From: Bacteroidaceae bacterium
Lineage (GTDB): Bacteria; Bacteroidota; Bacteroidia; Bacteroidales; Bacteroidaceae
DNA length: 64,000 nucleotides
Assembly (NCBI GenBank): GCA_017555875.1
Contig: JAFZFN010000013.1
Coordinates: forward strand, 62,001-126,000
Direction of reading: 5' to 3'
Below, piece after piece: positions 44,615 to 53,536 of the stretch. The translations under genes were made by a program, and so were the position numbers. Position 1 is the first letter of the stretch. The number at the start of each line of letters is the position of its first letter. The notes under the pieces were generated by a model. That model saw nothing but the letters and a program-made list of their open reading frames with translations. It had not been told where the DNA came from and searched no databases.

Positions 44615-47587
44615 ATGAAAAGGGTTACTTTATTTTTTGTTGGACTGGTGGCGTCTTTTTTGATGTCCACACAAGTATTTGCCCAAGGCAAGTACAAGGT
44701 CGATGGTGTCGTATATGACGATATGGGCCCCGCTATGGGTGTCACTGTTGTGGAGAAGGGCACTGTGAATGGTGTTGCTACAGGTTTGGACGGCGAGTTC
44801 TCGCTTTCCGTATCGGGACCTAATGCCATCATTGAGATTAGTTATGTGGGATACACAACGCAGAGCTTCAAGGCTTCGGCTTTGCCCAAGCAGATCATGT
44901 TGAGCGAAGATGCAGTGTCGCTGAGCGACGTTGTTGTCATTGGCTACGGCTCACAGAAGAAGAAGGAGGTGACGGGTTCGGTTGCTTCGATCAAGTCAGA
45001 GGACTTCAATGCGGGTGTCAAGTCGAGCCCCGTAGGTCTGCTTCAGGGAAAAGTGGCAGGTCTCAATGTGATACGTACGACGTCAGATCCTACTTCAACA
45101 GGATATAACATCCAGATTCGTGGTTTCTCTACCCTTGACAAGGGCGCTGGTACATCGCCCCTCTTCATTGTAGATGGAGTGCCTGTAAGCAATATCGACA
45201 ACATCTCGCCCAATGAGATTGCCTCTATGGATGTACTCAAGGACGGTTCGGCTGCTGCTATTTATGGTACCCGCGGTACGAATGGTGTAATCATCATCAC
45301 CACAAAGCGTGGTGAGGCCTTCTCCGACGTTGCCACCACGCGAGTGGAGTATGATGGATACGTATCCACTTCAGTGCGCAATGGCGATATGGGTATGGCT
45401 ACGGCAGAGGAGTTCCGCGATTTGGGTACACTCTCAGATGGAGCTATCAGCCCTGTCATCCAATCCGATGCTAATACAGACTGGATGGGTGCCTTGTGTC
45501 GCGATGCAGCCATTGCTCACAATCACAATGTGGCTATCGTGGGCTCATCTAGCAAGTTTAACTATCGTTCATCGATAACCTATAAGAATGCTCAAGGTAT
45601 AGCCCTCAACTCCAATCGTGAGGAACTTATTGGTAAATTAGCCGCTTCGCAGAAGGCACTCGATGGTTGGTTGGAGTTGCAGTATGACCTCTCATACATG
45701 CACTACCGCAACGACTATTTCTGTGGCGACTTCAAGCAGGCAGCGACCATGAATCCTACCTATCCTATTTATGATGCTTCTACTCCTAACGGCTTCTTCA
45801 TGCCACAAGGTACGGGTCAATCCAACCCCGTGGAACAGATGATGCAGAAGGAATCATACAAGGATGGCAACTACTTCCGTGGTTCTGTAAAGGGAACCAT
45901 CAACGTCAAGTCTGTCGAAGGCATGCTTCGTATCAATGGATTCGCTGCTATTGAGGAAGGTGACAATCGTGCTTATTGGTACAATAACACCATCAATACC
46001 GACATTGCAGGGTCGGGCAAGGCTGGTCGTGAGAATGACATGAGTTATAGCAAGCTCTTCGAACTTACTGCTGACTACATGCGTACCTTTGGTCGTCATA
46101 GCATTACCTCAGTCGCAGGTCTGTCATACCAACAATTCCTCTATGATGGAAGTTCTATTTCGAACAAGGGTTTCCCCACTGATGATGCCAAATACTATCA
46201 GATTGGTAATGGCGATGCTTCGAAGGAGTACCTTGAGGTTTCATCGTACCGCAACTCCAATGCATTGGCTGCCGCTTTCGTTCGTACGAATTACAATTTT
46301 GCAGACAAGTATCTTGTATCTGCTTCGGTTCGTCGCGAAGGCTCTTCTCGCTTTGGTGTCAACAATAAGTGGGGTTGGTTCCCCGCTGTCAGCTTGGGAT
46401 GGAGAATTAGCGGAGAGGACTTTATGCGTAGTCAGCACTGGTGCAATGACCTCAAGCTGCGTGCTGGTTTCGGTGTGACGGGTAATAACTTAGGTTCAGA
46501 CCTCCGTTCTGTAGCCATGCTCTCCAATGGCGGTACCTTCTGGTACAACGGTAAGTATGTCTATACCTATGGCGTGAGTCAGAATGTCAATCCCGATTTG
46601 CGTTGGGAAAAGAAGTACGAGTATAACCTCGGTCTCGACTATTCGCTTTTCGACAATCGTGTCTATGGTAGTCTCGATACCTACTATCGTCAGACACGCG
46701 ATCTTTTGTGGGACTATGAGGTACCTACACCTCCCTACCAGTACACCACACTTTTGGCCAATGCAGGACAGATGGATAGCTATGGTGCAGAACTTGCAGT
46801 GAGTGTGTTGCCTTTGCGTTCAAGAAATGTCACTTGGATCACTACTCCCACTATTTCGTTCAACAAGAACTATATCACCAAGCTCTCTGACCCCTCGAAG
46901 GGTTTCAATTACAAGGAGACTACATCGGGTGGAGTAGGAGAGAATGGCATCATGAATACCAACACACAGATTCTTACTGAAGGACAGACCGTGGGAGCGT
47001 TCTATGGATATAAGTTTGTCGGATTCAGACCCTCCGATGGTGCGTGGATGTTTATGACTCCTGCAGGTGGATACAAGGATGGAGGCACAGTGTCTGAGAC
47101 TGACCGTCAGGTTATCGGTAATGCACAGCCATGGTTCACATTTGGATGGAACAACTCTGTACGTTACAAGAACTTCGATCTCTCGGTGTTCTTCCGTGGT
47201 GTCGTGGGTAACAAGATCCTCAATCTCACCCGCTGGGCCTATGGACCTCAGCAGTCACAGTCTTCGAACGTGTTTATCAAGGATGCAGTGGGCAGCAATG
47301 TGGTGTACTCTGACAAGGGACACTTCTCTGACTACTATCTTGAGGACGGCTCGTACATGAAGCTCGATAATGTGACTCTCGGCTATAATTTCAAGCCCCA
47401 GGGCAATAAGTATGTCGAGAACATGAGAGTTTATTTTACAGGACAGAACTTGCTGACACTCACAAAGTACAGCGGACAAGATCCTGAGGTGAACACCACT
47501 AGTGTGTGGAACGCAGGTATTGACTATTGCGACTTCTATCCCACGGTAGCCAATTTCCTTATCGGTGTCAATATTAGCTTAAAATAA
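44615..47587 (+). CDS. susC: SusC-like TonB-dependent outer membrane transporter
   Basis: 990 residues. A signal peptide (ending FAQG) is followed by a carboxypeptidase-regulatory-like domain (about 28-100: YKVDGVVYDDMGPAMGVTVVEKG), the plug (about 120-230, with VVVIGYGSQKKKEVTGSVAS near the TonB-contact region and the family motif IYGTRGTNGVI), and a 22-strand barrel ending VANFLIGVNISLK. With SusD it forms the starch-oligosaccharide import complex. It is the second gene of the operon and 22 bases before susD. Slightly short for the family but complete. Confidence 0.96.
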   Translation: MKRVTLFFVGLVASFLMSTQVFAQGKYKVDGVVYDDMGPAMGVTVVEKGTVNGVATGLDGEFSLSVSGPNAIIEISYVGYTTQSFKASALPKQIMLSEDAVSLSDVVVIGYGSQKKKEVTGSVASIKSEDFNAGVKSSPVGLLQGKVAGLNVIRTTSDPTSTGYNIQIRGFSTLDKGAGTSPLFIVDGVPVSNIDNISPNEIASMDVLKDGSAAAIYGTRGTNGVIIITTKRGEAFSDVATTRVEYDGYVSTSVRNGDMGMATAEEFRDLGTLSDGAISPVIQSDANTDWMGALCRDAAIAHNHNVAIVGSSSKFNYRSSITYKNAQGIALNSNREELIGKLAASQKALDGWLELQYDLSYMHYRNDYFCGDFKQAATMNPTYPIYDASTPNGFFMPQGTGQSNPVEQMMQKESYKDGNYFRGSVKGTINVKSVEGMLRINGFAAIEEGDNRAYWYNNTINTDIAGSGKAGRENDMSYSKLFELTADYMRTFGRHSITSVAGLSYQQFLYDGSSISNKGFPTDDAKYYQIGNGDASKEYLEVSSYRNSNALAAAFVRTNYNFADKYLVSASVRREGSSRFGVNNKWGWFPAVSLGWRISGEDFMRSQHWCNDLKLRAGFGVTGNNLGSDLRSVAMLSNGGTFWYNGKYVYTYGVSQNVNPDLRWEKKYEYNLGLDYSLFDNRVYGSLDTYYRQTRDLLWDYEVPTPPYQYTTLLANAGQMDSYGAELAVSVLPLRSRNVTWITTPTISFNKNYITKLSDPSKGFNYKETTSGGVGENGIMNTNTQILTEGQTVGAFYGYKFVGFRPSDGAWMFMTPAGGYKDGGTVSETDRQVIGNAQPWFTFGWNNSVRYKNFDLSVFFRGVVGNKILNLTRWAYGPQQSQSSNVFIKDAVGSNVVYSDKGHFSDYYLEDGSYMKLDNVTLGYNFKPQGNKYVENMRVYFTGQNLLTLTKYSGQDPEVNTTSVWNAGIDYCDFYPTVANFLIGVNISLK

Positions 47588-47609
47588 GAAATTTAAGAAT
47601 CATACCATT

Positions 47610-49469
47610 ATGAAAAAGATATTCACTATCATAGCAGCGAGTGCACTCACGCTGGGAGCGTTGACCTCATGCGAAGACTTGCTGGAGGAGAAGAACTATG
47701 GTAATCCTACCGTAGAGTCGATGATGAGTGCCGAAGAGAATGTGGTGCTTCTCGTTGGTCAGGCCTATGCCGACATCAAGTGGCTCCACGACCATTGGGG
47801 CTACTGGGGTGTTGCTTCGTTGACCTCAGACGAGTGTGTGTGCCCTGTACGTATGCCTGGTGAGCATTGGAAGGACAATTACTATTGGACTCGCTTGAAC
47901 AACCACAATTGGAACTGGATGGGCGATGCGTTCAAGAACATCTGGAACACGACAATCTCTGGCGCTGTGCTTTGCAATAAGTTGCTGACTACGTTAGCTG
48001 ATGCCGAGGAGTCGATGAGCGCAGAGGTGTATGCCCAGTATGTGGGTGAGCTTGAGGTGCTCCGTTCATACTATTATTACATGTTGTTCGACTGCTTCGG
48101 ACGTATTCCGTATCTTGAGGAGTTTGTCGACAAGACCGAGCCCCTCATGGAGCCCGAGCAGGTGTGGTCACATCTGGTCAACTGTCTTGAGCGCAATGCG
48201 CCCAACATGGCCGTAGTCAATGATGGTAATCGTGCGGCCAACTATGGACGTGTGACTCAGGGCTTCGCCTATGCTCTCTTGGCCCGATTGTACCTCAACG
48301 CAGAATCTTTCGGGTGTACGCCGAAGAATATCAGCCTGAATGATAATGGGGTCTACAGAGAGGGATTCGTAGAAGTGAAGTCAGAAACTGACTTCTACAC
48401 CAATGCAGTGGCTTGCTGTGATATGGTAATCAATGCTGGCTCTTATAGTATCGAAGAGGACTGGTTTGCCAATTTCAAGATTGACAATAGTGCTTCCAAG
48501 GAAAACATCTTCGTTATCGTAGAGAATGGTAATGGTGAGTTTGATCATCGCTATATTGGTAGCATGTCCAATAAGTTGCGTGTCCCCATCCTTACACTCC
48601 ACTACTCACACCAGTCGGTGTATGGCATGGTGGAGAAGCCTTGGAATGGCTTTGCCGCCCGCCCCAGCTTCATGGAGCGCTACAACGAGAAGGACCTCCG
48701 TGGCCCTGGCCCCATCCCTCCTGCTGCTCCCGAGCCTCCTGCCCGTCCGGCCAAGATGACCGATGCAGAGTTGGCTGCATATAACAAGAAGCTGGAGGAG
48801 GAGTATCATGGTCCGCTCAAGGAGTATGCCAAAACCGTACAGGAGTATGGTACCCAAAGCGCCAAGCGGTGGGGATGGTTCATTGGCCCAGTCTTCGATA
48901 AGAAGGGTGAGATCATCCTCGATGAGAATAAGATTGGTTCTATCTGTCGCATCGAGATTGCTTCGCTTGAGGCCGCCAACTGGTACGACGGCGCACGTTG
49001 CACCAAGTATGAGGTCGACAAGGCAGGTCAGTACCAATATGCGGAGAACGACTTCGTGCTGATGCGCTATGCCGATGTGCTGTGGATGAAGGAGGAGGCC
49101 ATCCTGCGTGGTGGACAAGGAACGTCGGGTGTTAGCACTGCGGACTTCCAGCGGATGCTTCATCGCGCTATGGCCTACGAAGCCAAGCCTGCCGAGGCCT
49201 ATGCGGCGGCTTATCCTGGTGTGGTGGCCCTCAATCTCGACGACATCCTCGACGAGCGTGGACGTGAGTTCGCATGGGAGTGTGTCCGTCGTCGCGACCT
49301 CATCCGTTTCGGTAAGTTTGCCGATAGCGACTATGTGGACTACGTCAGTGCAAAGCAGAAGTTCCGCGAGTGGTTCCCCATCCCTTATTCAGTGTTGGAG
49401 AAGTCAAAGATCAATGAGGAGACTGGCGAGCGCTACTGGAAGCAGAACGAAGGCTACGATGATATCTAA
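47610..49469 (+). CDS. susD: SusD-like starch-binding lipoprotein
   Basis: 619 residues. A lipoprotein signal with Cys about 21 (LGALTSCEDLLEEKNYG) is followed by the helical SusD fold, with TPR-like pairs (RSYYYYMLFDCFGRIPYLEEFVD and GFAYALLARLYLNAESFG) and the C-terminal ERGREFAWECVRRRDLIRFGKF. It caps SusC and binds glucan. Odd point: residues about 370-410 carry a Pro-rich then charged insert (IPPAAPEPPARPAKMTDAEL...EEEYHGPLKEYAK) not usual in SusD, probably a surface loop. Confidence 0.94.
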   Translation: MKKIFTIIAASALTLGALTSCEDLLEEKNYGNPTVESMMSAEENVVLLVGQAYADIKWLHDHWGYWGVASLTSDECVCPVRMPGEHWKDNYYWTRLNNHNWNWMGDAFKNIWNTTISGAVLCNKLLTTLADAEESMSAEVYAQYVGELEVLRSYYYYMLFDCFGRIPYLEEFVDKTEPLMEPEQVWSHLVNCLERNAPNMAVVNDGNRAANYGRVTQGFAYALLARLYLNAESFGCTPKNISLNDNGVYREGFVEVKSETDFYTNAVACCDMVINAGSYSIEEDWFANFKIDNSASKENIFVIVENGNGEFDHRYIGSMSNKLRVPILTLHYSHQSVYGMVEKPWNGFAARPSFMERYNEKDLRGPGPIPPAAPEPPARPAKMTDAELAAYNKKLEEEYHGPLKEYAKTVQEYGTQSAKRWGWFIGPVFDKKGEIILDENKIGSICRIEIASLEAANWYDGARCTKYEVDKAGQYQYAENDFVLMRYADVLWMKEEAILRGGQGTSGVSTADFQRMLHRAMAYEAKPAEAYAAAYPGVVALNLDDILDERGREFAWECVRRRDLIRFGKFADSDYVDYVSAKQKFREWFPIPYSVLEKSKINEETGERYWKQNEGYDDI

Positions 49470-49531
49470 TCGATAAATGTAAAACTATAATTTATTTATT
49501 CACTTTTTGTTAAACTTTAATATCAGTTATT

Positions 49532-50947
49532 ATGAAAAAAGTTTTGATGAGTATTGGTGCTGTTGCACTGATGTTTGCCGCTACTTCATGTGAACCTGAG
49601 AATCAGGGCGGCGTAAACTTTGACGAGATCACTCTCGATGGTTTCTATGTGTATGGTGATGCTACAGGTTCTGAGGACATCACTGCCGACTATGGTATGG
49701 CTGCAGGCTTGAACGAGGTTACTGCTGAAAAACGCGGTGGCATGTACGAGAAGTACATCGTTCTTGAGGGTGGTAAAGAGTTCTTCCTCGTGCTCAATGA
49801 GGCTGGTAAGTACACCAACTATGGTGCAGAGTTGAAGGACTATGACGTGAAGGAACTTGCTGACAATCCTACTCTTGCAACAGTTAAGCGTGGTGAGTTG
49901 GTAATTGGTGAGAATGCTCCTGCGATGCAGGTAGACCAGACTGGTCTCTACCACATCGTGCTCGACCTCAACCTCGAGGGTGACCTCCTGTATCCGCAGA
50001 TCATCGTTTCTAATGTTCAGTGGGGTGTTCGTGGCGCTATGAATGGCTGGGGCTTCACCGCATTTGACTCGATTGCTGTAAATGCTAAGACCATGACATG
50101 GAAGATGGAGAATGTCGACATGCCTGCTAACGGTGAGTTCAAGTTCGCTTATGGCCATGGCTGGAAGATTCAGCTCGACGATGCTGGTAATGTAAAGGCT
50201 AATACTAACCTCGGTATGGAGTCTCTTCCCAACGGCGCTAACATCAAGGTGGAGAAGGCTGGTCTCTACACTATCACATTGACCTATAACCTCAAGGGTG
50301 GTGATATCGCTGCTGGCTATACCTTCACAACAGAGTGCACTAAGGAGTCTACCTTGCCTACCGAACTTTATATGATCGGTCAGGACTTTGGTGGTTGGGA
50401 TTGGGCTTCTGAAGGCGTTGTAGCTCTTACTCCCGTACACAGCCACTCAGGTGCTTTCTGGACCACACGTTACATCACTGCCGCTAACGGCTTCAAGTTC
50501 TGCCCCAAGAAGGAATGGAGCGGTGACTTCACTGGTCTTGAAAATAATAGCGGTTATGAGATTAAGGACAACAACTGCTTCGTTGCAGTTGATGGTTTCT
50601 ACACAATCTACATTGACCTTGCAAACAACATCGTAGCCATGGAGCCTGCTGCCGTTTATGGTATGGGTGACTGCTTCGGTGGTTGGGATGCTGGTAAGGA
50701 AGAGAACAAGTTTGTTGCTGAGGGTACTACACTCGTATCTCCTGTTGTTGTAGCTGATGGTAACATCCGCATGTACACAGCTGCTCCTGCAGCAATCACA
50801 GGCGTTGACTGGTGGCAGATGGAGTACAACGTATTCGATGGTGCTATCGTATACCGTGCTGCTGGTGGTGATCAGGCTGCTGTTGCTGCTACTGCAGGTC
50901 AGAAGGTAACTCTCGACTTCAACGCAGGCACTGGTTCTATCAACTAA
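49532..50947 (+). CDS. SusE/SusF-like starch-binding lipoprotein
   Basis: 471 residues. The lipoprotein signal (AVALMFAATSCEPENQ, Cys about 20) is followed by an N-terminal SusE-type domain and three beta-sandwich repeats, each with a Trp-rich binding motif: VRGAMNGWGFTAFDS, MIGQDFGGWDWASE and MGDCFGGWDAGKEENKF. The family holds starch at the cell surface without cutting it. It follows susD after 62 bases and is closed by a terminator, so the enzymes downstream are probably expressed at a lower level or from another promoter. SusE and SusF cannot be told apart here. Confidence 0.88.
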   Translation: MKKVLMSIGAVALMFAATSCEPENQGGVNFDEITLDGFYVYGDATGSEDITADYGMAAGLNEVTAEKRGGMYEKYIVLEGGKEFFLVLNEAGKYTNYGAELKDYDVKELADNPTLATVKRGELVIGENAPAMQVDQTGLYHIVLDLNLEGDLLYPQIIVSNVQWGVRGAMNGWGFTAFDSIAVNAKTMTWKMENVDMPANGEFKFAYGHGWKIQLDDAGNVKANTNLGMESLPNGANIKVEKAGLYTITLTYNLKGGDIAAGYTFTTECTKESTLPTELYMIGQDFGGWDWASEGVVALTPVHSHSGAFWTTRYITAANGFKFCPKKEWSGDFTGLENNSGYEIKDNNCFVAVDGFYTIYIDLANNIVAMEPAAVYGMGDCFGGWDAGKEENKFVAEGTTLVSPVVVADGNIRMYTAAPAAITGVDWWQMEYNVFDGAIVYRAAGGDQAAVAATAGQKVTLDFNAGTGSIN

Positions 50948-50969
50948 TAACCAATAATTAATTCTCATA

Positions 50970-51025
50970 GGGGTACCCTCATTGGGGTGCCCCTTTTGGC
51001 CTAAGGCCTTTGATCGGGCCTTAGG
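50970..51025 (+). terminator. Terminator plus second hairpin after SusE/F gene
   Basis: GGGGTACCC/GGGGTGCCCC around a short loop, with four T (50970-50997), is followed by a second stem GGCCTAAGGCC/GGCCTTAGG (50998-51025). The next 80 bases hold GATAACGATGACGAAGACGA-like repeats and a CTGCCGGCAGCAGG palindrome. Confidence 0.7.
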
Positions 51026-51112
51026 TCGCTAATCGCGAAAAACAGCTTTGGCTGTAACGATAACGATGACGAAGACGATAACAGCCTGCCGGCAGCAGGC
51101 AACTCATAACTC

Positions 51113-53428
51113 ATGAAACGATATATCCTACTTGCTCTTGAATTGTGCTTCTTGGCATTCCTGTCCAGTTGCGAACCACAAAATCCAGTTACACCCGAGG
51201 AAGAGATCGACCTAAGTAGTCTACCCTACGGACTGTCGGGCTATTCGCTTAGAGACAATAGCATACCCAAGGCCGATGAGCCTTGTGTGCTCTACTATAG
51301 GGCTGGAGGCGAGTATCCTTTCAGTGGATTCACTGCACCGCTCTATGTGCACATTGGTATCGTCGCCCATGAGTGGGTGCATGTGCAGGCCGATTGGACT
51401 ACCAATCTGGACAAGTGCCGCCTCGTCCCTACCGATGAACCCGATGTGTGGAGGCTGGAGATTACTCCCTCCATCCGCCAGTGGTTCGGGGCTGCTGCCG
51501 ATGAGGTGATAAGCAAGATAGGTGTCGTGGTGCGCAATGCCGATGGCACGCGGCAGACCATAGACCTCTTCTGCACCGTAGAGGATGACGCGAATGAGGT
51601 AACTTATGACAAAGTAGAGATGGCTCCCCTCCCGGCAGGAGTGGTGCCGGGCATCAACTACATCAATGACTCCACGGTGACCCTCGTACTCAAGGAGCAG
51701 GATGCCAAGGGAGAGTGCTACGACTATGCCTATGTCATCGGTGACCATAGCGACTGGGAGTGCCAGAGCGCCTACGCCATGAAGCGCGACGAGGAGGCTG
51801 GTTGCTGGTGGTGTACGCTCGAGGGATTGACCCCTGGCAAGGAGTATCGATTCCAGTATCACCTCTACGACGAGGCATGGGGCACTACCCGCATAGCCGA
51901 CCCCTATACAGAGGTGGTGTACACGACCGATGACAAGTGGATCCCCTCGGCCACCTATCCCGACATGCCTGCCTATCCCACAAAGACCTCGGGTAACGTG
52001 GCTGCCTTCCAGACGCAGCGAACTGCCTACGCGTGGGCGATCGAGGAGTTCGAGGTCAGCGATGCCGATGACCTCATCATCTACGAACTGCTTCTGCGTG
52101 ATTTCTCTACGACCAAGGACCTCAAGGGTGCATGGGCCAAGCTCGACTATCTGGAGGAGTTGGGTGTCGATGCCATCGAGCTGATGCCTACGCAGGAGTT
52201 TGACGGTAACCTCAGCTGGGGATACAACCCCTGTGCCTACTTTGCCATGGACAAGGCCTATGGCACGCGCGAGATGTACAAGCAGTTCATCGACGAGTGT
52301 CACCGCCGCGGCATAGCGGTCATCCTCGATGTGGTGTACAATCATGTTACGGGTGCTCACCCCATGGCACACCTCTATTGGGATGCCGCAAATAATTGCA
52401 CTGCAGCGAACAACCCATGGTTCAACGTGTCGGCTCCGCATCCCTATAGCGTGTTCCACGACTGGAACCACGAGAATCCCGAGGTACGCGACCATGTGAA
52501 GCGCAACTTGGAATATCTGCTCCGTGAATACCACGTTGATGGCTTCCGCTTCGACCTCACCAAGGGGCTCACCCAGCGCAAGTGTACTGAGCAGACGGCA
52601 TCGAACTACGACAAGGCCCGTATCGCCATCCTTACCGACTACTACGAGGCCATCAAGGCCGTGCATCCCGAGGCGGTGGTCATCCTGGAGCATTTCTGTT
52701 GCGATGCCGAGGAGCGCGAGCTCACCGAGCAGGGGATGAGGGTGTGGCGCAATGCCAACAATGCCTATTGCCAGACGGCTATGGGATATGTCGAATACAG
52801 CGACTTCTCTTCACTATGGACTGGTACGAACGCGATGCCTTTTGGCGGATACGTGGGCTTCATGGAGAGCCACGACGAAGAGCGCACGGGCTATAAGGCC
52901 AAGACGTGGGGCTACGGAGAGGTGTCCGATTCGCTTGCGGTACGAATGCAGCGTGCAGAGCTCAATGCGGCCTTCTTCTTCACCGTCCCTGGACCTAAGA
53001 TGATATGGCAGTTTGGCGAGTTGGGCTACGACTACTCCATCGATGAGAATGGCCGTACGGGCGAGAAGCCCCTCCGTTGGGACTACTTTGAGGTGCCCGA
53101 GCGTCGTGCCTTGTACGACACCTATGCCCAGCTCATAGCTTTCCGCAAGGCGCATCCCCAGTTCTTTGCCGCAGAAGCAGACTTCTCTTGGCGGGTGTCA
53201 ACAAGCTATTGGAGCACAGGGCGCTACATCCAGTCCATCGCAGGCGATGAGGCTTTTGTCTTAGTGGGCAACTTTGACACCCGTGAGCAGACGCTGACCG
53301 TGGAGTTCCCCATCAAGGGCACCTGGCGCAACTACTTTGATGACACAGAGACCAGCACTGACACCCACACGACGGTGACTCTTGGGGCAGGAGAGTACAG
53401 ACTATACCTGATGGATAATGGAGAATAG
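51113..53428 (+). CDS. GH13 alpha-glucan hydrolase, lipoprotein
   Basis: 771 residues. The lipoprotein signal (LCFLAFLSSCEPQ, Cys about 20) is followed by a beta-sandwich (about 40-170), a CBM48/isoamylase-type domain (about 185-290, with DYAYVIGDHSDWECQ and WWCTLEGLTPGKEYRFQYHL), then the GH13 barrel. Catalytic Asp about 481 (GFRFDLTKG), Glu about 526 (VILEHF) and Asp about 588 (MESHDEER) are intact. The CBM48 plus YNHVTGAHPM type loop points to a debranching (pullulanase-like) activity, but alpha-amylase cannot be ruled out. It is likely on the outer membrane, like SusG. Confidence 0.9.
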   Translation: MKRYILLALELCFLAFLSSCEPQNPVTPEEEIDLSSLPYGLSGYSLRDNSIPKADEPCVLYYRAGGEYPFSGFTAPLYVHIGIVAHEWVHVQADWTTNLDKCRLVPTDEPDVWRLEITPSIRQWFGAAADEVISKIGVVVRNADGTRQTIDLFCTVEDDANEVTYDKVEMAPLPAGVVPGINYINDSTVTLVLKEQDAKGECYDYAYVIGDHSDWECQSAYAMKRDEEAGCWWCTLEGLTPGKEYRFQYHLYDEAWGTTRIADPYTEVVYTTDDKWIPSATYPDMPAYPTKTSGNVAAFQTQRTAYAWAIEEFEVSDADDLIIYELLLRDFSTTKDLKGAWAKLDYLEELGVDAIELMPTQEFDGNLSWGYNPCAYFAMDKAYGTREMYKQFIDECHRRGIAVILDVVYNHVTGAHPMAHLYWDAANNCTAANNPWFNVSAPHPYSVFHDWNHENPEVRDHVKRNLEYLLREYHVDGFRFDLTKGLTQRKCTEQTASNYDKARIAILTDYYEAIKAVHPEAVVILEHFCCDAEERELTEQGMRVWRNANNAYCQTAMGYVEYSDFSSLWTGTNAMPFGGYVGFMESHDEERTGYKAKTWGYGEVSDSLAVRMQRAELNAAFFFTVPGPKMIWQFGELGYDYSIDENGRTGEKPLRWDYFEVPERRALYDTYAQLIAFRKAHPQFFAAEADFSWRVSTSYWSTGRYIQSIAGDEAFVLVGNFDTREQTLTVEFPIKGTWRNYFDDTETSTDTHTTVTLGAGEYRLYLMDNGE

Positions 53429-53536
53429 GATTCATCTCAGAGTTTTCTGAGTCCTCCGAGTCCTCCGCGAACTCCGAGCTCTCCGAGAACTCCGAGTCCT
53501 CCGAAGAAATAAATCATAAATCACAAATCATAAATC
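53429..53536. repeat. Short tandem repeats (CTCCGAGTC type) before double-GH13 gene
   Basis: About eight degenerate 9-base units of CTCCGAGTC / CTCCGAGAA type, then ATAAATCAT-type units ending at the start codon. Unit number could vary by slippage. Confidence 0.75.
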
